A stretch of DNA of 64,000 nucleotides from Ceratopteris richardii (GCA_020310875.1 CM035416.1:73105983-73169982); one strand, 5' to 3'. Positions 1 to 11,789 are shown, counted from the first letter of the stretch. Notes: a model not told the origin generated them from the sequence alone. Made by a program: numbers and translations.

Positions 1-253
1 ATACCATAGACTAGAGAAAATATCAAAAAGGGGTTTTAGGAGAGTGTTCACATGGACATCTCCTAATTTATAAAAAGAAGGTATTTTCATGAGGGCTAAA
101 GGATGCCATAGCATGAGAAAAAATAAGGGCAACCCTTAGAGCAACAGCATGTTACACAATATACAAGTGATTGTGGAAAATCATGAATCAAGTAACCCCC
201 AACAAGTGACAACAGTGTGGAAAGCTATCCTATTGTACAACTTGAGGTAAAGC

Positions 254-1760
254 ATCTGCAACATTATCTCAAGTGTGAACCTTCTCAAGAATAATACGCT
301 TAGTGAATAAGAAATATCTAATGAAGTGATACCTCACATCAATGTGCTTAGTCTTTGCATGATAGTCCAAATTCTTAGCCAAAGCAATGGCACTTTGACT
401 ATCACTAAGCAAATGCATTACATGCTGAGGTAAACCCATATCACAAGAAAGACGAGAACACCACAATGCTTCCTTACATGCCTCACTTGCTGCAACATAC
501 TCTGCTTCTATGGTGGAAACAACTGTACATTCTTGAAGATCAGATCTCCAAGAGATAGCACCTCTAGCAAAGTGAAAAATGTACCCTGATGTAGACTTAC
601 AATTGTCTATGCAACGAGCATAGTCTGAATCTGTGTAATCAATAATGGATGCTTTCCCTCTACCTAAGCATAGAAACTTGTCCTTAGTGCCACTCAGATA
701 TCTGAGAATCATCTTGACCACATCCCAATGTTTCTTGCCAGGATTAGACATATATCTTGCTCACAACTCCCACTCCAAATGCAATGTCTGGTCTTGTAGC
801 TACCATAGCATACATGTGACAACCAACAACACACTGATAGGGAATTTGGGTTATGAATTCCTTTTCCTCATTTGATTTGGGGCAATCATCCTTGCTCAAT
901 TTCACATATGTGGGTAAAGGTGTACTCAATGCCTTCCACCCTACATATTGAACCTGTGAAGTACTTTGGATATGTACTCACTTTGAGACAAGTATATGCA
1001 TCTTTTACTCCTATCACAAGTAATGCACATGCGAAGAATATATTGGCATCCCCCAAATCCTCCATATCAGATGCCTGACTCAACTTCTTTTTGAGAACTG
1101 ACAAATCATAAGAGGACTTCCCAACAATCAACATATCATCGACATAAAGTATTGAGCATATCAAGCTACCATCTAAGAATCTCTTTGTGTAGGGACAATG
1201 ATCCTCATTGCTTCGAGAATAGCCTTGAGAATTCATAAAAGCATCAAACTTTTGGTACCATTGTCTAGGGGACTATTTAAGTCCATACAAGCTCTTCTTG
1301 AGCTTACAAATCACACTTTCCTTGCCAGGAACTACATAACCCTCTAGTTGTTTCATATAGATCTCATTTGTAAGATATCCATGCAAGAAGGTAGTTTTCA
1401 CATCCATTTGGACTAGCTCTAAGTCCTCCATTGCAACGAATCCAAGCAACATGCACAGGGTAGTCATCTTGACCATTGAAGAGAAGATTTCCTTGAACTC
1501 AACACCATGTTGTTGCTTAAAAACCTTTGCAATCAGTCGTGATTTATACTTTGGAGAAGCACTATCTGATGTGAATTTCAGCTTATATAACCATTTACAT
1601 GGTAAAGCTTTCCTACCCGTTGGCAAAGGTACTAAATCCCAAGTACCATTCTTGTGAATAGAATCCAACTCGCTCTTCATGGCACACTCCCACTTGACAT
1701 GATCCTCTGTCTGCATAGCCTTTTTGTATCAAGAAGGCTCATCAAAATTTGTTACCATAA
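254..1760 (-). pseudogene. Copia A: reverse transcriptase and RNase H, broken
   Basis: This is the 3' half of a Tnt1-like Ty1/copia polyprotein, read on the minus strand. The RT fingers/palm start lies near 1716 (KNGTWDLVPLP, then CKWLYKLK) and continues through FLHGYL and KKSLYGLK to about 1273. The next segment carries an intact YVDD box at 1135-1146. RNase H follows at 269-751 with its acidic residues in place: DSDYAR, IEAEY and SDSQS, then KTKHIDVRYHF. Frame changes and stops near 930, 1040 and 1250 split the sequence into at least four frames, so no continuous enzyme can be made. The family role is copying the element RNA into cDNA in cytoplasmic particles. The 3' LTR expected below position 250 is not clear and probably runs past the window edge. 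Confidence 0.9.
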
Positions 1761-2029
1761 CAAAATCTAAGCCTTGAACATATCTCTCAGGTGGATGTGA
1801 GACACGTGTAGAGCGTCTCAATGGTTGCTGAACAAGAACATTTGCAAATTGATTTGATCAGACATTCTCTTGAATGTCCCTATGTGCAAGATTTTTATGC
1901 ATGCTAACTAGAGGACTAGTATCCTCAAACATCAGTCTTCTCACTTCAACCTCCTTAATGGGCTGTTTATGCATTTTAGACTCATTGAAAATGGCATCAC
2001 TACTTTTGATCAGTGATCGTGTTTTAGGA

Positions 2030-2770
2030 TCCCATAACTAATATCCAAATTGTCCTTCTTGACCATATCCAAGAAAAATGCATTTCTTTGACTTATGATC
2101 CATCTTTTGTCTAAGATTCTTGGGTAAATGACCATATGCTTCACACCCAAAAACTTGAAGATGATCATAATATGGTGGCTTCCTTGTCCATAACTCTTGT
2201 GCCACTTTCAAACCTTTGGAAGTACTCGGTGAAAGGTTAATTACATGAAATCCAGTCAATACTGCTTCTGCCCAAAAGCCTTGTGAAAGGTTTGCATGAT
2301 GTAGCATAAAGACTACTCTATCCTGAATAGTTCTATTCATCCTTTTAGCTACACCATTCTGTACTAAGGTATAAGGAGCTATAAACTCTCTACGAATTCC
2401 TCTAGACTGGCAAAAAAGGCTGAATTCATGTGAGATATACTCAACTCCATTATCTGAACGTAAAGCTTTGAGCTTAGCTCCTTTTTCAATCTCAACTAAA
2501 GAAATCCATTTTCTAAAAGTAGGAAATACCTCATCCTTTGATTTGATAGGACAAAGTAGCATCATCTATGAAAGTGACAAAGTAAAGAGAACCACCTGAT
2601 GACCTTGTGGGAATAGGACCACACACATCTGTCTGAACCATATCTAAAGGCTAAATTGAAGAGTTAATGTGCATTCTATGCACATTTCTGGTTTGCCTTC
2701 CATATTGACAATTCTCACAAAATGAAAATCAGAGAAAGATAACACAGGTAAGTAGCCAGAATGAGAAAGA
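2030..2770 (-). pseudogene. Copia A: integrase, catalytic Glu lost
   Basis: Copia integrase core on the minus strand. The zinc-binding end is visible as CENCQYGRQ near 2700. The first catalytic Asp is in QTDVCGP near 2630 and the second in RSDNGVEY near 2460. The third position, normally the Glu of a VAER motif, reads NGVAKRMNRT, so Glu is replaced by Lys. The C-terminal part (VFGCEAYGHLPK, KKCIFLGYG) is still readable to 2038, where a stop replaces the continuation. A frame break near 2565 separates the first Asp from the other motifs. The family activity is cDNA insertion; this copy cannot do it. Confidence 0.88.
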
Positions 2771-2889
2771 TTTTCCATTCCATTATGAGATATATGGCCA
2801 AATACAAGCCATAGGCTCTTCAATAACCGCTAACAAGTGTTCTTTTTGTGGTACAAATAACGGACAAAGTGAGCCAACTTTTCTTCCCT

Positions 2890-4190
2890 TTGCAATAAAC
2901 ATATTGCCCTTTTATATGCGAAAGGACTGAGCATAGAAGACTGCCTTGTAACCAAGGTCATCAAGTTGATCAACTAACATCAAACTACATGATAACTGAA
3001 GTACATGGCATACATTATGCATAGTAAATTTTGAACCATCAATGAACTGCACGAACACATCTCCAATCCCCACAATGTCACACTGGTAAGAGTCACTAGG
3101 TGCCACGGTACCAAGAGTCTTTGCTCCATAATTAGAGAACCATTCTCCGTGTGCTGTCACATGGAAAGATGCATGCGAATCTAATAGTCACGTGTGGGAA
3201 AGAGAACCAGCCATAAGAGCCTCAGTTGGCACACTACTATCAAGTGTCAAAACATTAGCATCATCAAAAATAGCATTGATTTCTTCAATATTCACAACCA
3301 AAGTATGCGGTGTAGGTAACTATTCAACATGCCCATCAACATTCTATCCGTTACCTTTAGCATTCTTTAATGCATAACAATCTTTCTTCATGTCTCCTTT
3401 CTTATGACAATAATCATTGGATATCCCTCTTCCTTGATTTACTTCTACTCTTATTCTATTGACCATTATTTTCCTTGTTCTTGCTCTTGCCATGTTGCTG
3501 ATTCTTTCCTTGGTAAGGATCATGAACATTATATGCATCTCCACTCTAAGTGCCGACCATAGATTTTCTACGAATCTCCTCACTCAAGAGTGCTTCATAT
3601 ATGTCATCATAGACTAGTTTACCACTAGGTGCATTATTGCTAATAGCTATGCAAAACGTATCCCATGATGATGGAAAGGTGCAAACAAGACTACTTTTAT
3701 TTCATTATCCATATCCATTTTCTGAGTCTGTAACCAGGAGAATATAGCATCAAACTCATTTAGATGAGCAGCAACACTGTTTGTGTCGTTCATGTGACGG
3801 TCATATAACTTTCTCACCAGATACACATCATTTGATGCCATCTCTTTTTCATATATATTGCTTAACTTCTTCCAAACTCCTCTGCACTTTCAAAGTCTAA
3901 TATTGTAAAGTAAAAATTATGTGCCAGGTGTAATCGAATGGTAGACCTAGCCATTTCAACTAAATCATCCCAATCATCTTCATCCATGTCAATAGGCTTC
4001 TTTGAGATTCCATTTACTAGCTTCCACTGCCTCCTTTGAATCAACACAGCTTAATCCGATTCTTCCATGCAAAGTTTGTGCCATCAAATTTTTGGATCTC
4101 AAAATGGTCTTTTCCCTGCAAGTTATAGCTCCTCCTCGAAACACTAGCACTAGACCCTGATCCACTAGAGTGCCCTAGACCTCTGATGCC
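2890..4190 (-). pseudogene. Copia A: gag, zinc knuckle, protease and pre-integrase region, broken
   Basis: Gag begins near 4180 with a serine/glycine-rich segment, then FEIQKFDGTNFA, the usual gag opening of Tnt1-like copia. WKLVNGISKKP and DDWDDLVEMARSTIRLHL follow at 3862-4047, and HLNEFDAIFSWLQ near 3750. The zinc knuckle near 3400 is degraded: it reads YCHKKGDMKKDCY, so the first Cys and the His are missing. The protease site at 3173-3181 reads D-S-H, where the family has D-S/T-G; the neighbouring ASFHVTAHGEWF is typical. At least four frame breaks are present (around 3160, 3350, 3600 and 3850). In function this would have been capsid, RNA-binding protein and maturation protease. Confidence 0.85.
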
Positions 4191-4191
4191 A
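4181..4191 (-). promoter_or_regulatory. Primer-binding site of copia A, degenerate
   Basis: On the minus strand the sequence reads TGGCATCAGAG, one mismatch from TGGTATCAGAG, the complement of the initiator tRNA-Met 3' end. It directly follows a sequence ending in CA and precedes the serine-rich gag start, which is the expected position. Confidence 0.6.
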
Positions 4192-5150
4192 TGATGGTAG
4201 ACAACTGAGTAGAATGATAATGGATCTAGAAGAGTCCAAACACCACTAATGCTCAAAGATGGATGACCAAGTGTCAGTTTCTGGGAGGGAATTCAACAAT
4301 CTTCCTAGAAAAATGAATTAATGAATAGTAATGACCAACTAGAAGGATTATGTGAGAATAAATGTGCTCACACCAATATGTGTATCAAGGAGTAAATTGA
4401 CCACTATATAGTTGACAAAACCAAAAATCTGAAAAAAGTTTGTCAAAGTAACCTCTGCAAAATGAGCATATGACTAGTGTCAAAATGTCATAAAATTTCA
4501 AGTACTGACATGTTTACTTGCATAGTGGATCACTAACTCCACTGCATATAATAAGTTACTCAAAAAAAGCCAACTAAGCTTATCAAGCACCTATGAACAA
4601 ATATCATACATCCCCTATGGCAAGGCTGGGTAATTCTTCCACCTACATCACCAAAGAGACACTCACATCTGGTTGTCTCCCAATGAAGAAAACCTCACCA
4701 TGACCATCTTTATCAAACGTAAAAGGCTTTATGCAAAAACATAATCGTTATATCAATGAACACATGGATATACATAAGCGGTATCCACAAAAACATACAT
4801 AGTGTATATGTGCTCAATATATACGTAGTGTATATGTGCCAACAACACCTACAAATGTCTGTCAACTCTGTTGTTTAGGTTCAAAAAACCTGCATAAATT
4901 TGCAGTTGCTACTCCCACCACAACTGAAAACCTTTAGAGAAACTTGTACTTTTATGAGTGTGGCTGAAAACATGGCCCCAAAGGTGAATAATTATTTTCA
5001 AAGAAGTACAAAGAACACTCTTATTGATGTTGTTGAACTTGTGTGAAGAGACCTATGCACAAAAATACTCCAGAATGGCTCCAAAATTCACCCCAAAAAT
5101 GCTTCAAAAATAGGATTTGAAAGCAAAGAATGAAGCTTTAAGGGACCAAA
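4192..5150 (-). repeat. Probable 5' LTR of copia A
   Basis: This sequence lies on the far side of the primer-binding site and holds no coding frame. Its 3' end (minus strand) is ...CCATCA next to the PBS. A TATATAG box lies near 4400. A short internal tandem duplication of about 26 bp occurs at 4790-4842 (two copies around AGTGTATATGTGC). The outer LTR end could not be placed, because no second LTR is in the window; 5150 is approximate. Confidence 0.45.
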
Positions 5151-5208
5151 ACATGCTCAAGGTAATGTTAATCTTAGACTTTCTCCTTCTCCAAACACCA
5201 CAAGAGTG

Positions 5209-5257
5209 TAGCTTAGTGGCAAGAGATTGCCATAGTTAAGAGAGCTCTAGGGGGGAT
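5209..5257 (+). ncRNA. 5S-rRNA-like / tRNA-like Pol III fragment, left part
   Basis: TAGCTTAGTGG at 5209-5219 matches a tRNA A box. From 5234 the sequence starts with AGTTAAG and continues with a GCT...GGGG stretch resembling the 5S rRNA A-box region. The similarity continues beyond copia B at 11760, so B split one Pol III-like sequence. Upstream of 5234 there is no match to the first half of 5S rRNA. This is a derived repeat fragment, not a working gene. Confidence 0.45.
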
Positions 5258-6316
5258 TGTTGAGGGAGATGGTGGATAATCACAAGAGATGAGATGGTGT
5301 ACCTAAATCTTGCTTCACACCTGCTACAAGTGATGGCTCGAGAGTGTTGTGGGCCTCCTTAGCTAGTTAATATGCATAAATGATCATATATGTTGCTTGG
5401 AAGATGATGCACAAATGATAGGATCAAAACAAATAGGTAGGCATTGATCCAATGCACAAAACTTACTATTTTGGTTGAGACACCTGCTTAGTGTTCAATT
5501 AATTCTCTGTGTACAATAGCAATTAGTAAAATTCCTTTTGGGGAACTTTAATTAGCTTAATAAGCTACCATTCATGAGTGGAATCATCTAAAATGATGAA
5601 CCATGTACAAAGAATTATGTTTAGCAAGTCGAGAAACACTCCCGACTTTTAGGGGCATACATAGTCACAGAACAGTGAGCAATCTTTGATTAATATCTGA
5701 CAATTGAATAAGATAAAGTAGATGAAACTTTGTAGGAGTAAAGTAGACAGTATGATGAAGATTTCATGCTTTGAACCATGCAAAATGATGCACTACACAG
5801 TGAGAACCAGTTCAATCATGATCACTATCCTGATAGAGTGTGACAAAGATATGAGAGTAGGAAGTAATGAACATGTATAGATTAAATCATTTACAAATAC
5901 AAGATCATTGGCAATAATGCAATGCTCAATGAGTGTAGGATGAGAGAACTATATTATGAGCTTCTCTTCACTATGAGAAACAAAAGGAATGATCTCTAGA
6001 ACCATCGAGATAACACATGGGATATTCAGTTCATCTTTTATAGCATTTGTTGGAGTCTAGCATTTGAATTCAAATTCAAATGCTCACCTAAAAGCGATCC
6101 TCAAGTATAGGATTGATTCTCTCTTGATTTTAGCTACCAAATGATAGGGGTTTGATGCCTCCTAACTCCTCATGAGTTTGCCTCACTTTTACTACGAGTA
6201 ATTATACTCAAAGTTACAAGAGGTGGTACATATGAGGTTTAGTCAATTGATATATTAATACATCAAGGAGATGTGTATACATCAAGTATGTAGGCTTGGG
6301 CTTAATTGCACCAACA
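5258..6316 (-). repeat. Copia B 3' LTR
   Basis: The 1059-bp LTR is bounded on the plus strand by TGTTGAGGG and CACCAACA (5-bp inverted ends TGTTG/CAACA). It is directly repeated at 10564-11754. It lacks the tandem duplication of the other copy and so probably shows the ancestral length. Confidence 0.9.
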
Positions 6317-6330
6317 ACTCCCCCTCAAGC
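6317..6330 (-). promoter_or_regulatory. Polypurine tract of copia B
   Basis: On the minus strand it reads CTTGAGGGGGAGT immediately before the TGTTGGTGC start of the 3' LTR. This is the plus-strand DNA primer position for reverse transcription. Confidence 0.85.
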
Positions 6331-6346
6331 CTAACATGCTTGATCT

Positions 6347-7828
6347 TCATTGCTCCTTGATCTCTTGCAGTCCAATCATCAATTTGAACTTGTTCAACTT
6401 TGTTCCATCCAATGTTTTAGTAAGTAAATCTGCACATTGCAAATGAGTTGACACATATGCTAATTGAATGTCTTTACTTAGAAATTTCTCTCTAACATAA
6501 TGATAATGTACTTCAATGTACTTAGTCTTGGCATGGTACAGAGGATTAACAACCAAATGAAGTGAGCTGGTATTATCTCCAGATGTAGTTGGAGTGTAAG
6601 AATGTATCTCCAAATCTGCATACAATTGCTTAAGCCACATAGCTTCCTGAGTCGCATTGGCCAAGCCTCTATATTCTGCTTCTGTAGAAGATAAGGCCAT
6701 AGTTGGTTGCTTCTTGGATGACCATGATATAAGCTTTGAACCTGCAAAAGATAGATACCCTGAAGTGCTCCTCTTATCATACTTGGAACCGGCCCAATCT
6801 GCATCAGAGTATAACTTTATATCTATGCCAGATGTGAAGGGATAGAATATCTCCTCATTCATTGTACCCTTTAGGTACTTAAGCACCCTCTTTGCAGCTT
6901 CCATGTGTGGCTTCCTTGGTACATGCATGAATTGACTCAATGTACTCACATCATATGCAATATCTACTCTTTTCAAGGTAGCATAATTAAGACTACCCAC
7001 AAGTTGTTGATACCTTGTAATATCATCAAGTGGTTCACCTTCATGTGAGCTTAGCTTATGATTGACCTCCATGGGAATACCTGCATCTTTAGTGTTCTCC
7101 ATTTTAAATTTGATCGACATATCATTTATGTACTTCCTCTCTATGATGAATATACCTGAATCTGTACACACAAGTTCTAAGCCAAGGAAATAAGTCAGCA
7201 ACCCTAGATCATTGATTTTGAATTCATTCATCAACTGAGCCTTGACCTGCTTGATACCTTCAGAGTTATTACCTGTAATAATGATATCATCTACTTAGGC
7301 ACACAAGTAGATGATCTCTGATTTGTTCTTCTTCACAAACAAAGAAGAATATTCCTTGCTTGCTACAAAGCCTTGATCCTGCAAATAGGTAACAAGTCTA
7401 TGGTTCCAATCTCTAGGAGCTTGCTTGAGACCATAGAGTGCTTTTCTAAGCTTGCATACATAAACTACTTTTTCTTCATCTTCAAAGCCTGGTGGTTGTG
7501 CCATACACACCTCTTCTGATATCCAACCATTCAAAAAAGCATTCTTGACATCTAACTGATACAAGTTCCAATTTTTGGATGCAACAAGACTTAACAATAC
7601 TCTGATTGTTGGCATCTTTGCCACATGAGAGAATGTTTCTTCATAATCTACTCCATGTGTTTGGGCAAATCCTTTTTCCACTAGTCTTGCCTTGTACTTG
7701 TTTATAGAACCATTAGAGTTCTTTTTAACTTTATATATCCACCTTGAACCAATTACCTTCATATCTAGTTTCTTGGGAACTAGGTCCCAAGTGTGATTCT
7801 CCTGCAATGCTTCCACTTCTTCCTGCAT
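6347..7828 (-). pseudogene. Copia B: reverse transcriptase and RNase H with a stop in the YVDD box
   Basis: A nearly continuous RT-RNase H frame. RT shows HTWDLVPKK and GSRWIYKVKK (from 7828), LDVKNAFLNG and KALYGLKQAP. The catalytic box has its Tyr codon replaced by TAA at 7295-7297, directly before VDD; this is the only stop between 7828 and 6347. RNase H residues remain: SDADWAG, STEAEYRG and SGDNTSS, followed by KTKYIEVHYHYVRE. The frame ends at 6347, a few bases before the PPT. A second in-frame stop at 7841-7843 precedes the segment, where other copies have a Gln or Lys followed by Trp. Confidence 0.93.
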
Positions 7829-7843
7829 GGCATCTATCCATTA

Positions 7844-9134
7844 TTTCTTCTTCTTAGCCTCTTCAAATGAAGTAGGCCCCTCTGCCATTGAATCTTTAGT
7901 GATGTAAATAGAGTGCTTTGTGACTAAGGATGTATCATATCCATACCTTATAGGCTTCTTACTTTCTCTTTGTGACCTTCTTAAAACTTGATTGGAAGAC
8001 TCTGATAGATCCTCTAATTGCTTGTGTTTGCACTTGCCTCTTGACTTCCAAGCTTTGAAGTCAGCATGCTCCTCATCTTCTGAGTTGATGTCCTCTGCTT
8101 TGTGTTGGTCTTCTTGAGTTAGGGTTGGAAAATCATTTTCAAAGTCATATGGTAGTTTAACTTTCCTACAATCATCTTCAAACAAAGAGTTATTCTCATC
8201 AAAGACTACATCCCTGCTAACTATGAATGCCTTCTTAGTGGGATTATAAAGTCTATAGCCATTTTGATTCTGATCATACCCAATGAAGATGCACTTCTTA
8301 GCCTTGGGGTCAAGTTTCCCTCTGATTTGAGATGGGATGTGTGCATAGGCAATGCACCCAAATATCTTGCAAATGATCCAATGAGGGACTCCTGCCATTC
8401 CAAGCTTCATATGGTGTCATACCATCCAATCACTTGGATGGAAGCCTGTTAACCAAATAAGTAGCTATAGAAACAGCCTCTACCCATAGATAATTAGGTA
8501 ATTTTTTCTCATTTAGCATAGACCTAGCTGCCTCAACACTTATCCTGTTCCTTCTTTCTGCCACTCTATTCAATTCAGGAGTATACTTGGTTGTTACTTC
8601 CCTCTTTATGCCTCTGTCTTGTAGGAATAAATCAAACTCATGTGAAAAGTACTCACCACCTCCATCAGACCTGATTCTCTTAAAGCTTCTCCCCGTTTGG
8701 TTTTCCACTAATTCCAAGTATTTCTTAAAACAAGTAAACACTTCATCCTTATGCTTCATAAAATAGAGAATTGTCCACCTACTGTAATCATCAATAAAAG
8801 AGACATAGTACCTTGATCTTGAGATGGATGGATCTTTTCTAGGACCCCATACATCAGTGTGTACAAGTTCCAAATAGTCTTCATGGATGTATCTTTTCTT
8901 GTTAAATGGTTGCCTATGAGCTTTGCCAAATTGGCAAGCTCCACATTTGTAGATCATATGTTGCTTGATCACATTAGGAATCCCAAGCACACTTTGATCC
9001 CTGCAAATTTGCTTTAGAGTTCTCTCTCCAATGTGACCTAGCCTCTTGTGCCATATTTCCAACTCAGTTAGGGTTTGATTTCTATAACTGAATAGTGCTA
9101 TGTTCCTTGTGTCTTCAATTTCAAAGGTAAACAA
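7844..9134 (-). pseudogene. Copia B: integrase, frameshifted
   Basis: The pre-integrase/zinc region starts near 9134 with EIWHKRLGHIG and YKCGACQFGKAHR (HHCC). The catalytic triad is present: HTDVWGP, RSDGGGEYFS and RVAERRNR. A TGA at 8430-8432 follows LVNRLPSK, and a frame change near 8350-8365 shifts into the FGCIAYAHIP segment. The C-terminal region then runs to 7844 with YRLYNP and VSRDVVFDEN, followed by an acidic tail and RRSQRESKKP. The core domain would be intact without the stop. The neighbouring protease is in a different frame (break near 9150). Confidence 0.9.
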
Positions 9135-9220
9135 TCTACCTGACTTCTCACTCTTTTGAATCCTTATTGGGGGTCTTTGACATATGCCCCATGCTTTGTG
9201 AACCTGACTTGTAGACCTTT

Positions 9221-9724
9221 CTATACCATCTGCTCAACACTAATTAAATTTTTGGTTATGGTAGGCATATATAGAACTTTGCTCAAAAGATTCATACTTC
9301 CATCTGATGTCTTAAAATTTCCAACTTGCTTAACTGAATGCTTGGTATCATCACCTGTTTCTTCTGCATGCTTTCCCTTTGGTTCTTCTAGATCAAATAA
9401 GAGTGCTACATTCCTTGCCACATGATTTGAATAATGTGAGTCAATGTAAAAGAGATGCTCATCATCTTTACCTTGCTTGGATGTCATGTTCATAATGAGC
9501 AGAGAATCCTCTTGATCTTCAGTGTAATTATTCAAGTCCCTTATTCCTCTAAAGCCTCCTTGATAGTTGTTGTTGTTGTAGCTTTGATTGTAGTTGTGGT
9601 TGTAGTTGCCTCCACCATTGTTGTACCTTCCTCTTGTTTGACCATAGCCTCCTCTATAGAAGCCTCTTCCCCTTTTTCCTTGTAATTTTGTAACATTCTT
9701 CAGTACTGTGGTTGTTGAGACCAC
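9221..9724 (-). pseudogene. Copia B: gag tail and aspartic protease, active site altered
   Basis: This segment starts with an Arg/Gly/Asn/Tyr-rich RNA-binding stretch (repeated NYN and RG motifs; the DNA shows GTT-rich low complexity on the plus strand). The copia protease follows. The catalytic motif at 9434-9442 reads D-S-H within YIDSHYSNHV, where active copies have D-S-G-C. The conserved end VLYMPTITKNLISV is followed by a stop at 9221-9223. It would have processed the polyprotein; this copy should be inactive. Confidence 0.88.
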
Positions 9725-10537
9725 ATATGTTGCATGGTGAATTTTTGTAGGGTCTCCCTCTACCTTGCTTACCTCCTCTGCCCCTACCTCTAGTACCTCT
9801 TCCTCTTCCTACATAATTGGCTTGAGAGGTACTAGCCTCTTCATCTTGTTTCTTATTTTTACCTTTATTCTTAGATTTATTCTTATCTGTATAGAGGGCA
9901 TAAGATTGGTTACCTCTTGAGTTGTCACCATTTCTATTGAGCTTTGCTTCATGGGTGAAGAGTTGTCCCATCAAGGTGTTGAGATCAGGTATCTGCATAT
10001 CCATGTAGGGATCCATTGCAGTGGTGAAGGATTCCCACTTATCATCAGCTTTAATCCCATTGATGATCTGCCTCACTATATGCTCTTCCTATATCTCCTC
10101 TCCAATACTTGCAAGTTGGTCTGCAACATCCTTCATTTTGGTTACATAGTCAGCTACTCTTTGCTTTGATTGCTTTTTGAGAGTTGTGAATTCCATCCAC
10201 AACTTATTCTTCCTAGATCTTGTGTTGGAGGAGAAGTATGATGAAAACACTTCCAAAGTCTCTTGGGAGGTTTTACAATTTCTAACATGAGGTAACAAGA
10301 AATCAGATATTGCGTTTAGTAAGTAAGACCTTGCAAGAGCATCCCTTGCACATGTGGTTAGCTTCTCTTGCTCTTCCCTTGTTGGTTGATTCTTTCTCCT
10401 TAGAATTGGCATGTCTTCATCTCCTAAGATGTATCCATACAAGCTTCTTCCTTGGAGGTATGATTGCATCCTTAGGGACCATGTTGAGTAGTTTTCCTGT
10501 CCAAATTGTCAATGAAAGATGGAAAACCATCTCCCAT
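9725..10537 (-). pseudogene. Copia B: gag with zinc knuckle, frameshifted
   Basis: The start ATG at 10537 lies 14 bases after the PBS and opens MGDGFPSFIDNLDR. A one-base frame change near 10500 moves into the frame of MQSYLQGRSLYGYILGDE. The UBN2-type gag domain continues (SDFLLPHVRNCKTSQET, KLWMEFTTLKKQ, DYVTKMKDVADQL) to a stop at 10089. It resumes with INGIKADDKWESF and DLNTLMGQL. The zinc knuckle CNICGLNNHSTEEC near 9692-9734 is a complete CX2CX4HX4C. The product would form the virus-like particle shell and bind RNA. A stop and two frame breaks disable it. Confidence 0.9.
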
Positions 10538-10550
10538 CTTGATCAACCTT

Positions 10551-10562
10551 GCTCTAATACCA
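10551..10562 (-). promoter_or_regulatory. Primer-binding site of copia B
   Basis: On the minus strand it reads TGGTATTAGAGC, one transition from the initiator tRNA-Met complement TGGTATCAGAGC, and starts one base after the LTR end. Confidence 0.9.
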
Positions 10563-10563
10563 C

Positions 10564-11754
10564 TATTGAGGGAGATGGTGGATAATCATAAGAGATGAGA
10601 TGGTGTAGCTAAATCGTGCTTCACACCTGCTACAATTGATGGCTGGAGAGTTTTGTGGGCCTCCTTAGCTAGCTAATATGCATAAATGATCATATATGTT
10701 GCTTGGAAGATGATGCAAAAATGATAGGATCAAAACAAAGAGGTAGGCATATGATCCAATGCACAAAACTTACTATTTTGGTTGAGACACCTGCTTAGTG
10801 TTTCACTTAATTCTTTGTGTACAGTAACAATTAGCAAAATTCCTTTTGGGGGACTTTAAGTAGCTTAATAAGCTACATTCATGAGTGGAATCATCTAAAA
10901 TGATGAACCATGTACAAAGAATTATGTTTAGAAAGTAGAGAAACACTCCCAAATTTTACGGGCATACACCATCACAGAACAATGATAAATCGTCGATTAA
11001 TATCTGATGATTGAATGAACCAAAGTAGATTGAATGAACCAAAGTAGATGAATTATGTTTAGCAAGTAGAGAAACACTCCCGACTTTTACAGGCATACAC
11101 CATCACAGAACAATGAGAAATCTTCGATTAATATCTGATGATTGAATGAACCAAAGTAGATGAAACTTTGTACTAGTAAAGTAGACAATATGCTAAGGAT
11201 GTCATGCTTTGAATCATGCAAAATGATGCACTACACAGTGAGAACCAGTTCAATCATGATCACTATCATGATAGAGTGTGATAGAGATATGAGAGTAGGA
11301 AGTAATGAACATGTATAGATTAAATCATTTACAAATACAAGATCATTGGAAATAATGCATTGATCAATGAGTGCAGGATGAGAGAGCTATATTATGAGCT
11401 TTTCTTCACTATGAAAAACAAAAGGAATGATCTCTAAAACCATCAAGATAACACGCGAGATATTTAGTTCATCTTTTATAGCATTTGTTGAAGTCTAGCA
11501 TTTGAATTCAAATTCAAATGGTCACCTAAAAGTTATCCTAAAGTATAGGACTGATTCTCTCTTGATTTTAGCTACCAAATGATATGGGTTTGATGCCTCC
11601 TAACTCCTTGTGAGTTTGCTTCACTTTTACTAAGAGTAATTATACCCAAAGTTACAAGAGTTGGTACATATGAGGTTTAGTCAATTGATATATCAATACA
11701 TCAAGGAAATGTGTATACATCAAGTATGTAGGCTTGTGCTTAATTGCACCAACA
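10564..11754 (-). repeat. Copia B 5' LTR with internal tandem duplication
   Basis: The 1191-bp direct repeat of 5258-6316 ends in CACCAACA at 11754. It has 132 extra bases. One 19-bp unit (around GAATGAACCAAAGTAGAT) is doubled near 11015-11050. A segment of about 113 bp, starting at GAATTATGTTTAG, is present twice (about 10918-11030 and 11050-11162). The inner end is mutated (CAATA instead of CAACA). Confidence 0.9.
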
Positions 11755-11759
11755 GGAAT

Positions 11760-11789
11760 AGTACTAGGATGGGTAACCTCTTGGGAAGT
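11760..11789 (+). ncRNA. 5S rRNA-like fragment (C-box region)
   Basis: AGTACTAGGATGGGT followed by RACCTCYTGGGAAGT matches the 3' internal control region of plant 5S rRNA with two differences over 30 bases. The match begins right after the copia B target duplication and completes the piece at 5234-5257. After 11790 the sequence leaves 5S rRNA, so it is a derived copy inside a repeat, comparable in idea to 5S-bearing TRIM elements such as Cassandra. Confidence 0.6.

Larger units (their letters stand above)
5258..11754 (-). mobile_element. Copia B: complete structure, inactive
   Basis: Two direct LTRs (5258-6316 and 10564-11754) flank a PBS, gag, protease, integrase, RT, RNase H and PPT in copia order on the minus strand. 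The flanking 5-mers GGGAT (5253-5257) and GGAAT (11755-11759) form a target duplication with one mismatch. Several stops and frameshifts, including a stop in the RT active site, make it non-autonomous today. The two LTRs have diverged visibly and differ in length by 132 bp, so the insertion is much older than copia E. Confidence 0.93.

Noticed and set aside
11760..11789. Working 5S rRNA gene
   Set aside because: Only about 30 bp match well, the first half is absent and copia B interrupts it.
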